Source: Canna indica
Lineage: Eukaryota; Streptophyta; Magnoliopsida; Zingiberales; Cannaceae
Length of the DNA stretch: 64,000 bases
Assembly: GCA_034359265.1 (NCBI GenBank)
Contig: CP136893.1
Span: 46,015,501 to 46,079,500, forward strand
Direction: 5' to 3'
Both the position numbers and the translations under genes were made by a program. Positions 1-10,762 of the stretch are shown here, in pieces. The notes under the pieces are model-generated. The model saw only the letters and a program-made list of their open reading frames with translations, had not been told where the DNA came from and did no database searches. How positions within the stretch are numbered: the stretch's first letter is position 1; every line of letters begins with the position of its first letter.

Positions 1-7
1 GGAGGAC

Positions 8-731
8 ATGCTGAGGGCATGCATCCTGGATATGGCCGACGGCTGGAAGAAACACCTACCACTGATAGAGTTCGCCTACAACAATAGCTATCACATTAGC
101 ATTGGCATGGCTCCCTTCGAGGCCTTGTATGAGCGGCGGTGTAGGTCTCCGATGGGCTGGTTTGAGGCTAGAGAATCACTCATGGTGGGTCCTGATCTGG
201 TTGAGGAAGTGGTACAGAAGGTGAAAACCATAAAGGAAAGATTGCTAGCGGCCCAGAGTCGACAGAAAATATATGCTGACAAGAAGGCCAGAGAATTGGA
301 ATTCGCCGAGTGCGATTTAGTGTTCCTGAAGGTCTCCCCTATGAAAGGGATGGTCCGGTTTGGGAAGAAGAGAAAGTTGAGCCCTAGGTGCATTGGGCCT
401 TTCTCTATTCTCAAGCGGAGGGGCAGGGGTGGCTTATGAGCTGGCTTTCCCTCCTAGCCTGAGCAGAGTGCACCCGGTTTTCCATGTATCCATGCTTCAT
501 AGATATGTAAAAGAGTATTCGCATGTGATCAAACCTTCTCCAATTGAGGTGGATTCGGCTGTCTCATTTGAGGAAAGACCGGTAGAGATCCTTGACCGCT
601 AAGTTAGGAAGCTAAGATCCAAAGAAATCCCCCTGGTGAAAGTTAGATGGGAGCACCACTCCGGGCAAGAGGAGGCCACTTGGGAGGTAGAGCAAGACAT
701 GAGAGAGCGCTACCCTTCCTTATTTGAATAG
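8..731 (+). pseudogene. gypsy pol C-terminus: integrase tail plus chromodomain
   Basis: The first frame (8 to about 425) reads as the end of a gypsy integrase, with the FAYNNSYH and FEALYERRCRSP stretches, then the GPDLVEEVVQKVK helix and the VSPMKGMVRFGKKRKLSPR segment that leads into the C-terminal domain. The frame changes between about 413 and 428. The next frame carries on with the PSLSRVHPVFHVSMLHRY motif, meets a TAA at 600-602, and continues in the same frame through a chromodomain-like end (KVRWEHHSGQEEATWE) to a TAG at 729-731. Chromodomains of this class are thought to steer integration to heterochromatin. One frameshift and one internal stop make it a pseudogene. Confidence 0.88.
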
Positions 732-778
732 CTAGTAAGTCCTTGTCATCCAATTAAATTTGAGGACAAATTTCCCTT

Positions 779-790
779 AAGGGGGGAAGG
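779..790 (+). other. polypurine tract of the gypsy element
   Basis: A run of purines (aaggggggaagg) lies one base before the TG that opens the LTR. This is where plus-strand priming occurs in LTR retrotransposons, and it fixes the LTR start at 792. Confidence 0.85.
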
Positions 791-791
791 T

Positions 792-3073
792 TGTAAGACT
801 CGGAAAAATTTCCTAATATAAAAATTTAATTTGGTGCAGCGCATCAGACCCAGGGTTAGTCGAGTCGAGCCTCGTTATCGTCTCGAGTAGAAGGTATGAC
901 TCGACTAATGATGTATGAAGTTAAATTGGTTTAATGACTCTCTCCTTTTATGTATTTGTACCTTAATTGAATTAAGATCGACTCGTGTTACGGATAGAGT
1001 CGGAACCCAAGTCGAACTCGGACTGAGTCGAGTCAGTGTTAAATTGTAAGAGAAATTAAGGCATGTTAGATGAGGGAATAAAATCCCTCATCATAGCTGT
1101 TGTGCGGCTCATCTAGGAGCCGCACAAAGCAGCGCATAGGGAGAGGGGAAGAAGGAGCAAGGAGGAGAGATCTTGGTCGATCCAGAGATTGCGTCAACGC
1201 CAGAAGATTCGAGATCGCCAACGTTCGATCCTTCATCTTCCTCAATCAAACGTGAGTGGTTATCTTGTCTTTGAAGGGAGGCGGGTGGCCGACCCTATGG
1301 ATCTTGAAATCGGGTTTCTCCTTGAGTTGTTTTGCCGATCGACATGTTCTTTCGTATTGGAACTTAATTAATTTGTGTACCTGTGAATTTATACTTTCAA
1401 ATCATGATTTTCTTGCTTCTATATGGGCTGGTCGAGTTAGGGAAAAAGGGGAAAGGTCATGCCGAAATTTTTCCCAATTTCCTCGCTCGTCTTGCAACTT
1501 GTAGATCGCTTTATGTTCGTTATATGTTGGATCTTTGTATTGATACTTGTGTTGTTGTCGCAACATGTTCACCTACCTTAGAGGGCTCGGCCGAGCAATG
1601 GAGAGGGGTGGAAAACTTGGGGCTGTTGGATCTATATGCTAGATTTCATGTTACGTCATTTTGAATTCCAACTTACATGCTTAGTGTTAGGTTCAAATTA
1701 TATTATATGATTGTTGTCCATCTTGAGAATTGATAGCCACTGTAGATCTATATTCTAACGATTATGGAAATGTTCTTGCTAATGCATATATGGACATGAT
1801 GGTTATGGTACATGTATCAAAGTAAATGTTTCATTGAATATCAGATATCATATTTAATTGTTGCTATGTTTATTACATGTTCCTTATTGGTTTAATCCAT
1901 GAAATGTTTCATTAATTATTTAAATTCTTTATTTTCAAGTTTATGACATGTATTTCACATTAGCACGAATAGTATATGATGCTAGATGATTAACGTGAAA
2001 AATCTGAGATGTGTGCTATTTATGGAAACTCAAAGGTAGACTAGTTAGGTTTTACACCTAAGAAATATCAGCGAGCAATAGTGCACGCATGTTTTGACTT
2101 GGAAATAAAGGGTTGTACACGGGCGGATGCCCGGGATTTTAAACAAGGAAGCTCTAGTACACTTGCTTGTGTGATGTGTTTGTGATGGTCTGTCGAGATG
2201 CCTGAGTAGTCGGAATGACGAATGCATGACTCGGCCAATAATTGGGTCTTGAGATATCACCAGCGGGCCCGCTAGGTGTCAGACCCCAATTGGGTGGGAC
2301 TAGCTATCCCTACCCCAGGCGGTGTCCGAAGACTAGTAGACCATCCTAGTCTATGGCCCGGGATTTCTTGACTTTATCTTGATATGGTGTGGCCCGAGCG
2401 GCCAGTGTGATTCTACCTTGTATGGTAGGGCCAGGTATAGCCGAAATTCCTAGACCATAAGTAGGCCCTAAGGGCCGCATGCCAAGTGGCTTAATTAGTC
2501 CATTATGGTGGGTTTTGCTAATATATGGTCTGTACAGAATGACCCATGAGGTCTGTAGTCCTATCAAAACTAACTTACCTACCTGACTATATGCTATGCT
2601 GTCTTAGATGTTTATGCATGCCTATTTGAGGATTATGTGGAGGTTCGGAAGAACCACTCACTGAGTCCCAAGTGGACTCACGGTTTGTTTCTTTTTGTTT
2701 TGCAGAGCATGATCAGTGAATTGAGGCTTGTCGTCATGGTGCAGCTGGAGGGCAGGCGGTGGTGCCAATCTCGTAGCGGCGTCCTTTAGTCATAGTCTAG
2801 TTGTAGTGTTGTCATTTTCCTACACTGACAGTTGTGGTTTTTAAAGCTTGTAATAAACTTTGAACTTGAGAAGTTCCAGTTTGTGGCGATGTTAGCTTTT
2901 CTTCTTTGGCTTTAAAAAATATATTTGTGAACTTTGAGAATTTAAGTAAAATTTACATTATGGTTTCGTTTATTCGATGTGTTCTGGTTTTTTCGATGGT
3001 CAGTGTAGGTAGCAGGCTACAGGGTAGTATGTAGACCCTGACCGTTCACACGACCCTCAGTTGGGGTGTGACA
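792..3073 (+). repeat. 3' LTR of the gypsy element (about 2.28 kb)
   Basis: It opens TGTAAGACTCGG directly after the polypurine tract and ends GGGTGTGACA, giving the canonical TG...CA limits. Open frames inside it (for example 1189-1664) have no recognisable domain and are LTR background. A GC-rich hairpin near 1101-1126 follows an A/T core at 1072-1089, which is probably the promoter and transcript start zone. Confidence 0.85.
1072..1126 (+). promoter_or_regulatory. putative LTR core promoter with two consecutive palindromes
   Basis: gaggga (1072-1077) and tccctc (1084-1089) flank an ataaaa core. A second palindrome follows, with arms tgtgcggctc (1101-1110) and gagccgcaca (1117-1126). The reversed LTR fragment near 8596-8650 has the same order: an A-rich core flanked by G/C runs, then a GCGGCTC hairpin. 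The promoter role is inferred from position and from the shared layout. Confidence 0.5.
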
Positions 3074-3317
3074 TTCTGGGCCCGATCCAGCAGCGTCCAA
3101 AGTGCTAGTCCAGTCCAATATAATATATAGCTTTGTTATCAATCCTAATAACTTTGTTGATGATTAAATATTTAGAGATCATTACATTTATAAATTCTAA
3201 TTTATATTACTTATAAATAATTTACTACATTTATATCATCATTTAATTTCCATAATAGAATAAACATTGCAAAAACGAAGACCATATTGTCACGGACAAA
3301 TTGATTTGAGCATCAAC
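3074..3317. other. spacer between the gypsy LTR and the CACTA element
   Basis: AT-rich sequence with no open frame or repeat that I recognise. It is the left flank of the CACTA insertion; the last three bases (aac) are repeated right after that element at 9869-9871. Confidence 0.6.
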
Positions 3318-4889
3318 CACTACAAAAAAATTAGAATTAGTAACAAGCTATTTTTGCCACAATAGTGATATACAGCGGCAAAATGATGATTCAATGGTAA
3401 AAAAGTGTTCGTTAGCCATTTGTCACGTTAGGTCCGTCGGTAAAAGTCATTTTTGGCTTTCGTGACGAGCTTTAGCGGATTTCCACGAATTGCAATTTCT
3501 TTAGTTGCAAACGAAAAAGTCAAACTACCTCCACTCTATTGTGGCAAACGGAGCTTGCTGACGTCGGGTATCTTTTATGGCAAAAATTCTGTCACTTATT
3601 AATAATTTGTCATTATTTTGCCCTTTTTAGAATCTTTTTGTGAAAAAAATATATGAAATTTGCCGCTAATAACGTGTTACATTTTGTCATTACATATCCA
3701 ATTTGCTACAAATTTTTTTGACACTACATGTTTGATCCTTTGTCATTAAACGTTAAATTAAATTTGCCACTAACACAATTTCAAATTTGGATTATTGCTA
3801 CAATTTCAATGATGATTTTGCTACAATATGTGATGATTTTGCCATAACTTTGAGAATTTGTGATGAATAAATTTGTCACAAACACACAAAATTTAATAAT
3901 TAACCATTCATTAATATAATAATCCACCTGCTAGTTACAAAATCTACAACTTAGCAAGTATACAACCACCTACAAATCCAACCTTTAACAATCCAAAATA
4001 AGTTCATCATTAATTTAAATACATCAAAAACAATCCACCAACACAACATACTCCATGGTATCTAATATCCATTAAAAAAAGTTATAGTAGGTACACAAGA
4101 TAGTCCGTACGCAAAAAAAACAAACAACACTGCCCCAATAAAAAGAAGTTATAGTATGTCCATTAGGTATGTCTCATTTCTTCTTTTTCTCCTGCAAAAA
4201 AGAAAGTAAGAATACAAGTCAAAACCATTACATCAAAGAATCGAACTAATTTAGAAATGATGCTCGCAGTTCAATCAAACTAAGAATCAAACTAAGTCCA
4301 TAAGACACTTAACCTGTTAAAATTACTTCTAGTGTAAGCAGATTGTTCAATAAGAATATAATTGGGATATGAGTTATGAATACTATCTTATTAGTAAGAC
4401 TTGCTTTTCATAGTATATATCAACTGGCCTGAGATGAATCACCTTATTGTCAACTTATCCAAATCTAAACGTATCCCTGCATGTTACGAATATAAAATAT
4501 TTCATAGATTGGTAACGAAGTTTAGCTCATTGTTTCATATCCAAATCTAAATGCATCCCTTCTGTTGCTACTTTTGTTTCATATAAAAAGTATCTCATTG
4601 TTTTGTATCCAAATCTAAGTGTATTTTGCAATTTCGATAACATCATGGCCGAGTGTTTCTCAGCAACCTCATGAGCCTCATGAGCCAACTGAGTGACGAT
4701 ATGCTCTAATTTGGTGCCAACATCAAGAAGAAGCTGCAACATTAATTTCATCTGAATGGAAGTGAGAAATGTAAAGGATATGTGTAATTCACATTGTTAA
4801 AGCTTGTTCTAGCTAGCAAAACTATTTGAATTTGGAAGAGCATAGTCAATAAGATCACATACTTTTTCTTTAATCACATCAGCCATATA

Positions 4890-6678
4890 CACTACTAGAA
4901 TTATTGTCATCACCGACGGCTGAATCCATGGATGAACTGTTGGTGATAACTATCACGGACGGCAAAGGGCATGGCAAAACGCTGTCACTGATGCGCGTGT
5001 CTCAGATAAGTTGTGACGGCTGAGCTATGTCATCACACGTAATCATCAGCGACAGCCGTGTGCGCTGTCGCTGATTTAAAAACATCAGTGACGGCTCTAG
5101 GCGCCTGTCATTGATACTATTAGCAATCGTGATATTTGGTGCTGCCCAGGCCATCAGCCATTTACGATAAGCTTTTAGCCACGACTTAGTGACGGTGAAC
5201 CGTGGGTAAGCCGTGGCTAAATGTGTATCCTATAACTGAAAAAATTGAAAATTTTGTAAATTCTTGTATACAATGATAAATAGACTATAATCTATTTTCA
5301 ATCATATATTACAATCAGAAAACATCATACACATGCATTTAAAACCAAACATACAAATTTTACATAAATATCATCAATCTAAGCCTCAAACCGGAGGCAA
5401 ACAATTATCAAAATATCATATATATACAACCAAGTATCGAAATATAAACAAAATATAATAAATCAAAATCTCACGACTGCGGTGGAGGCAGTGGAGTCGA
5501 CAGCGACTGGGTCGGGAGCGTCGACTGGGTCGAGGAGGACGACGGCTACGACATCATTAGTAGAAGGCCAGAGTGAGATGCAATTTGAGTGAGGAGTATC
5601 TGCATGTTCTGGATCGTCTGTCTCAACTCGTCATTCGCCAGCCTCTGGTCCTCCATCGCCAGCCTCTGCTCCTCCATCACCAGCCTCTACTCCTCCATCG
5701 CCTGCCTCTGCTCCTCCATTGCATGTCTCTGTTGGTGAGCTCCGACTCCATGGTTGCTATTTGGCTCTGGTCCTGCGCTCGGGATGTCGAGGGCCGCTCA
5801 CCCGCAGCCGGAGGAGTCGGCCCAAGTGGCCCAAGCACGACGCGTGCATGGCCACTGTCTACAAAGCCATAAACATGGTCGTGCTCCCAGCCACCTGCGG
5901 CGTCCACCCAAGCTCTTGCGTCAAACTCCTCCGGTGTGCCTCCACGCTCGATCACAATCCTCGTGTAAGTTTCCTACACATGTTTATATTTTTTATATAT
6001 ATAAACTATAAATAAAAATTTTGTAAATCAAATGGACATATATAAATACTTACCATAATATATGAGGCTCTACTATCAACGTAATCCCCCACTCCTGGGA
6101 GGCGAGGGAGATCGAGGGGGAGAGGGGGCGGCGGTCTGGACAGGGGAGAGGGGGAGAGGGGGGCGATGACGCGGTGAGGGTGAGGGAGCAGGCAGCACGG
6201 CAAGGGTGAGGTACCAGGCGGCGCGGTGACGATCGGCGATGATGAATCGGTCGGTAGCGGCGGAGAGAGAAGAGAGCGGGGGAAAGAGGAAGGGTCGGGC
6301 GCGAACGCAAATAAAAAGTATTTTCACCCACGGCTCGCCAGCCTTCGGGAAACCGTGGATTCGTAATTTATCACCGACGGCTGGCCCTCTCTAAGCCGTC
6401 GGTTTAGAGTGTTTTAGTTTGCGTGATGCGTTTGCACCATTAATTAATAAGCGACGATCGCTTCTAGCCGTGGCTAATGACTTATTCATATCACCAACGC
6501 CTCTCGCGCCCCTGCTAAGCCGTGGCTAATAACTTATTTTATTTTGCACCCCATGCGCGCCATCAACTATGAGCGACAGCTCTAGGCGGCCGTATGCGAA
6601 TCGCGGCTAATTCGGTTACATCAGCCATGGCCGCTACAGCCGTCGAAAAGTATTGATATGTGGTATATTCTAGTAGTG
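4890..6678. mobile_element. CACTA transposon nested in the outer CACTA
   Basis: The left terminus CACTACTAGAATTATT and the right terminus ending ATTCTAGTAGTG are inverted matches. They are flanked by the exact 3-bp duplication ata (4887-4889 and 6679-6681). The subterminal regions are packed with GACGGCT/AGCCGTCG and AGCCGTGGCTAA motifs in both orientations (4914-5225 and 6330-6650), a different binding-site vocabulary from the outer element. The 1789-bp element keeps only the end of a transposase gene on the minus strand, so it is a deletion derivative needing a helper. Lying wholly inside the outer copy, it must have inserted later. Confidence 0.92.
5546..5985 (-). pseudogene. remnant of a plant En/Spm (Ptta-type) transposase C-terminus
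   Basis: On the minus strand the stretch from about 5985 to 5745 encodes IERGGTPEEFDARAWVDAAG followed by a VYGF motif. This pattern is typical of the C-terminal part of the second protein of plant CACTA elements (Pfam family Transposase_24 / Ptta En/Spm, from general knowledge). After a frame change near 5745 the sequence continues as short tandem units of the type MEEQRLA (5630-5745), a charged coiled coil, and ends at a stop at 5546-5548. One unit has an internal TAG. The N-terminal part is missing. The likely role was DNA binding at the subterminal repeats; it is now non-functional. Confidence 0.7.
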
Positions 6679-6681
6679 ATA

Positions 6682-7679
6682 TATGTGGCAACAAGTATTG
6701 GAGCATTAGATTAAGCTAAAGAAATGAGAAAACAACACAATGACAAGAACAGATAAAGCTAAAGAAATGAGTACAACTAAGATAAAGTTATAAAATAGAG
6801 AAATAATCATTATTGATTTTACCTTGCAGTAGCTTAATAATTGTGAATAGAATAATATTCCCCATATAGCAACTATGAGACCAAGAATTTGTTCAACATG
6901 GGTTTTTGCTGCCATAACAACATAATTGGCTAAACTTTAGTCTATTAAAAACAAGTAAAATGAAATATAAATACTGATAACATGTGGACCAAACATAGAA
7001 CATCTGGACCAAGCAGTGATGGGCGCACGGAGAAGCAACAAGCGCCATCTTCCCTTCGGCTTCCACCACCAACCATCTCTCCACTCGCAACCTCGATGTC
7101 TCCCCTGAATCCAGCCTATGGCTTCACAAGGGGGAGGATAAATCGACGACTTGGCCTACAAGACTGCAGGAGGACAATTTGTCGCACAAGGCGGGTTTTT
7201 TTTTGTCGCACAGGCGGGCTTTTCGTCGGCTGAGAAAAAAAAGGGGGAGAGTTGTTTTGATCGGCTGAAAAAGGGGAGGGAAGGGGGGAAAAAAGGGAGA
7301 GTTATTTTGATTAGCTGAAAAGGAGAGGGAAGGGGAAAAAAGTGGTTTATAAATTGGTCGGCTCCAGCTATGTATATAATTAATTAATTAATTAAGTTTA
7401 TTTTTATTTAATTTTAATATGATTAAATTTTAATGGTGACAAATTTATAAACCATCACAATACACTATGCCCGTTCCCGACGTCACAATACACTATTCCC
7501 GTTCCCGATGCTCTAGACCCGTAACATCATTTACCCATGAGGTCTTATTTCATAAACTTATATTTTTGTTGCCTCTTAACAGTTTTATTTTGCCCCTTAA
7601 ATTTTAATTCTGCAAATTAAAATTTCAATTTCCTGTAATTAGGTTTTGTTTTAGGGGTTTTTAATTCAGCCTACTGTTT
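6682..7679. other. internal CACTA sequence without a recognisable gene
   Basis: AT-rich sequence between the inner CACTA element and the gypsy LTR fragment. It includes a purine-rich duplication: two similar blocks around 7225-7290 and 7290-7345, each with gggagagtt and a gctgaaaa motif. There is also an (attA)n run near 7377-7395. I see no supported coding region. Confidence 0.5.
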
Positions 7680-8930
7680 GAGCCCGATTCTGGTGCGTCC
7701 ATACCGAATTTGATTTTCAGAGGGTGTCCTATGATTCCAGACTATATTTTCTGATTAAAATGATAGGTTACATGACTATCTTCAGTAATCATCACGCACC
7801 ACAAAGAAAATTTCAAATCTCAGCATCATTAGTGACAATCCACCATGAAATTTCAGCATATTTAGATTTCCAGCATGTTTAATTAATTAGCACGAAAATC
7901 ACAGCAATAATTATTCCAAAATATTGTCAAACCAGATTACAATCATCACAAACAATAATTAAAAGTCTATCTTATAAACATAATTTAGCATGCATCAAAT
8001 TTTTACATCAACATCAAGAACATAAATCATGCCATTATGAATCAAATCTTTTCACATAAAATCATAAATTTAGCCTGTTGAGATTCATGATTTTAACATT
8101 AAACAAGACTTAACATCATATGAACATAGCAAGATTCATCACCAAGAATCTAAATCTCATTAAACACAATATGCTCTCTTAGGCAATTTCACAAACACTT
8201 TGAGGCATCCCATTACCCACCTTGGCCGAGCACCCCTAGGACAATCCTAGGGCTGCCGCACCACAAAGGGGGTCCTCAGGCCTCCTCTTTCATGGCAACA
8301 CGAGAAAAACAACGAGAAATCACAATTTCAAATGAAAAATCGATAAGATTTCTCAACATCCAAGAAAATGGTTCAAGAACAAAAGAACAAGAAGAGAGAA
8401 AGGAAGGAAGAACCCCTCACATGATTAGGAAGAAGAAAAGAGAAGAAATTTCCAACGACGGCCTTCGAAATCTCGCCACACACGATGCGGCGGCGGCGGC
8501 CTGGCTCCTAAAGAGGGCGGCGGCTCCAAAAGGGAGAAGAAAGGCTCGGGTCCAAGAGGGAAGAAGGCTCGGCTCCCCTCTACTCAACGGCTTGTGCGGC
8601 TCCAAAAGGGAGCCGCCTAGACTTAGGGGGGTTTTTTAATCCCCTCCCAATCTCTCTTTACAATCCTACCCCTTTTGCTAACCCGCATCCGCCTCAAGCC
8701 CCAATCCAAACATGCTAACCCCTCAACCCAAACTAACCCCATGCACAACACAAGCATCAATATTACATATGCAACACAAATTTAATTAACAAGTAAAGAA
8801 AACACACAATCTATGTTACTACTTACTCAAGCTCTCAAGCTCGCACCAGACCATGAGTCGACTCAGCTCAACCTCGAATCAGCCTGCTAAACTGGCAACA
8901 CAAAATGAATAACAGGAATTATCCATAATA
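7680..8930 (-). repeat. LTR fragment of a Tekay-like gypsy element, reversed
   Basis: Read on the minus strand, this has the same order of landmarks as the LTR at 792-3073: a tgagtcgactc-rich start, an A-rich core between G and C runs (near 8620-8650), a GCGGCTC hairpin (8596-8603 with 8609-8616), a purine-rich leader, then a long AT-rich tail. Both ends are unclear, so the limits are approximate. No gypsy coding sequence adjoins it, so it is a solo or truncated LTR. Confidence 0.6.
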
Positions 8931-8940
8931 TCTCGGATAT

Positions 8941-8973
8941 TACGGTCTCTAAATCTTATATTTAGAGACCGTA
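8941..8973. repeat. perfect 14-bp inverted repeat with a 5-base loop
   Basis: Arms tacggtctctaaat (8941-8954) and atttagagaccgta (8960-8973) are exact reverse complements. It lies next to the third CACTA-type terminus and may be part of that element's subterminal repeats, because gtctctaat recurs just after it. Confidence 0.75.
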
Positions 8974-9276
8974 ATTGTCTCTAATTGAGAATTTTGTTGT
9001 ATTGGAGGGAGGGTGTAGGAGATTGGGAAAATAAGGAAAAATGCTAGTTTTGAAATATCAGTGTTTGTCAACTGAAAAAAGAGGCGCGGGAAATTGGGGA
9101 AATAAGAAAAGGAGATGGATTAGTGTTGGTAGGCCGAAATAAATGAGGGAATTAAATTAAAATAAGGGTTTTTAAAAGTAGTCGACAAAATTACAGACGG
9201 ATTTGAATCCATTAGTAAATTTGTCGGTAATACTAACAAAATAAGTCTGTCGATGAAAGTAAAATTTCTTATAGTG
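8974..9276. mobile_element. truncated third CACTA element, right end only
   Basis: The sequence ends aaaatttcttatagtg (9261-9276), whose reverse complement begins CACTATAAGAAATTTT, a CACTA-type terminus. Motifs such as acagacggatt and gtcggtaat just inside differ from those of the other two CACTA elements. I could not find a matching left end, so either it was lost when the gypsy LTR fragment was inserted or it has decayed. Confidence 0.5.
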
Positions 9277-9871
9277 TAGTTAATATTTTTTATATTATAT
9301 TTGTTATTATAAGAAAAATAAAAATTGTTGGGAAAAATATTTATCTTATTATATTTGTTTCTTATATTATTCTTATATATATATATAATAGATACTTGTT
9401 TGAAATTTTGAGTATATTTTATTTTTAAAATTATTTTATCATCTATGACACAGTAATTTGCCACAATAAATAGTTCTATATCTATAACAAATATATTGTC
9501 GCAAATAATTACCACAGAATATCGTGACAAAGTTATGGCAAAAATGTTATCGCAAACATTTGCCACGGAATATCGTGACAAACTTGTGGTAAAAAATTTG
9601 TCGCAAACGCTTGCTAAGGTAGAATATTTTGAAACATAACAAAATTTGTTGTCATAAATTTAAAAAACTATAAATTTTGAATGTTGACTCAATTATTAGT
9701 GGCAAACATAATGATAAAATTAGAAAAATTATCGCAAATTATTCAAACTTATACTTTTAACCACAAAAATAATTTTGTCATAAATTTTGTCGCAGATTAC
9801 ACCTTTTGTGGCCAATTATTGCTGGCCACACCAAAATTTTGCCATAAATTCCTATTTTTTTTATAGTGAAC

Positions 9872-10762
9872 AAATCGTTCGTGTGGCTCCCTTTCTTCCC
9901 ATGCAAGGGATAAGCCTTTTGTCCAGGATCGCTCTGCCGACCGTAGATAGCAGGACATGCATTCACCGTCATAGCAACCTTACGCTCGAGCAATCAAAAA
10001 ATCATGTTGGTAGAATGGTCTTTGATTGCATTAAGTAAAATAACATTTACAGAACTATGGATGCAACAAAATGGATACCGGATTTGGGATGCAACAAAAT
10101 AACATGTCACCGACTAAGGCAGTCCACTATCCAGCCAACACTCTCCCACACCGTACTTGAAACCCCTAAACCCCTTGTGCCACTCATGGGGCTCCCAAAA
10201 GCACGAGCATCGTGACAAAATCTCGGCCAACCTAGTCATGGTCTGCGCATGGTCGCGGCCCAACAGAATGCATGAATTCTACCATGCCAGTCGCAACGCT
10301 GCGTCAATGCTTACGCCCAATGTCCACTGCTCTGCTCTCACTCAGCAGCAGCCGCGACCAGACGTGGCTAGCAAAACTGAGTAATTTTACTCAATTTGCC
10401 CAGTCATAGGTTGAAATGGTGTAGGATGCGCACAATGACCCTTGTATAGTCTATTTACTTATAGAAATATCAGTTCATCCAACCAAGCACCGAATGACCT
10501 TGAAATGCCACCAAAATAGCACCAAGAGACCCTGAGCGCACAAGGGTTTTTACAAGACCATCCTTACTAACTACAAAAGAAAGTCAAAATAATATGAACA
10601 TAATATTACATATTTACAAATGCTTAGGGAGCATTCCAACATGATTCATCGTTGCTCGAGTAATTCGAAGAGTCCCTAAGAGGATAAGACAACATTGTCA
10701 CATTGCAAGTAGTATTGTCAAAAAAAAAGAAAAGGAAAAGCTATGACAATAAGTGATGTTGG
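9872..10762. other. flank between the CACTA and the copia element, no gene seen
   Basis: A mixed-composition stretch with only short open frames (for example 10157-10384) and no known domain. The last five bases (gttgg, 10758-10762) are the left target duplication of the copia element that begins at 10763. Confidence 0.55.

Larger units (their letters stand above)
1..3073 (+). mobile_element. 3' end of a Ty3/gypsy chromovirus (Tekay-like), cut by the window edge
   Basis: The piece runs integrase C-terminus, chromodomain, polypurine tract, then one long LTR ending in CA. This order is that of plant chromodomain-bearing Ty3/gypsy elements; assignment to the Tekay branch rests on the integrase tail and the long LTR and is inference. 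The 5' LTR, gag, protease, RT and RNase H lie outside the window, so target duplications cannot be tested; the five bases after the LTR are ttctg. The coding part has a frame change and a stop, so this copy is dead. Confidence 0.9.
3318..9868. mobile_element. CACTA (En/Spm-type) transposon, outer copy with nested insertions
   Basis: The left end reads CACTACAAAAAAATTAGAAT. The reverse complement of the right end reads CACTATAAAAAAAATAGGAA, an imperfect terminal inverted repeat with the family-defining CACTA. The 3-bp target duplication is exact: aac at 3315-3317 and 9869-9871. Many short subterminal motifs of the TTTGCCAC/TTTGTCAC/TTTGCTAC kind lie near both ends (3345-3900 and 9430-9860), as expected for the transposase-binding arrays of CACTA elements. 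I find no intact TNPD-type transposase, so it is non-autonomous now. It has been enlarged by an inner CACTA (4890-6678), a gypsy LTR fragment and a third CACTA end. Confidence 0.88.

Noticed and set aside
1189..1664. Overlapping open frames of 60-93 codons on the plus strand
   Set aside because: They lie wholly inside the gypsy LTR, overlap one another in different frames and show no domain.
4527..4751. Minus-strand frame of 74 codons with a helical look
   Set aside because: It could be a scrap of CACTA transposase, but no family motif is visible and it is short.
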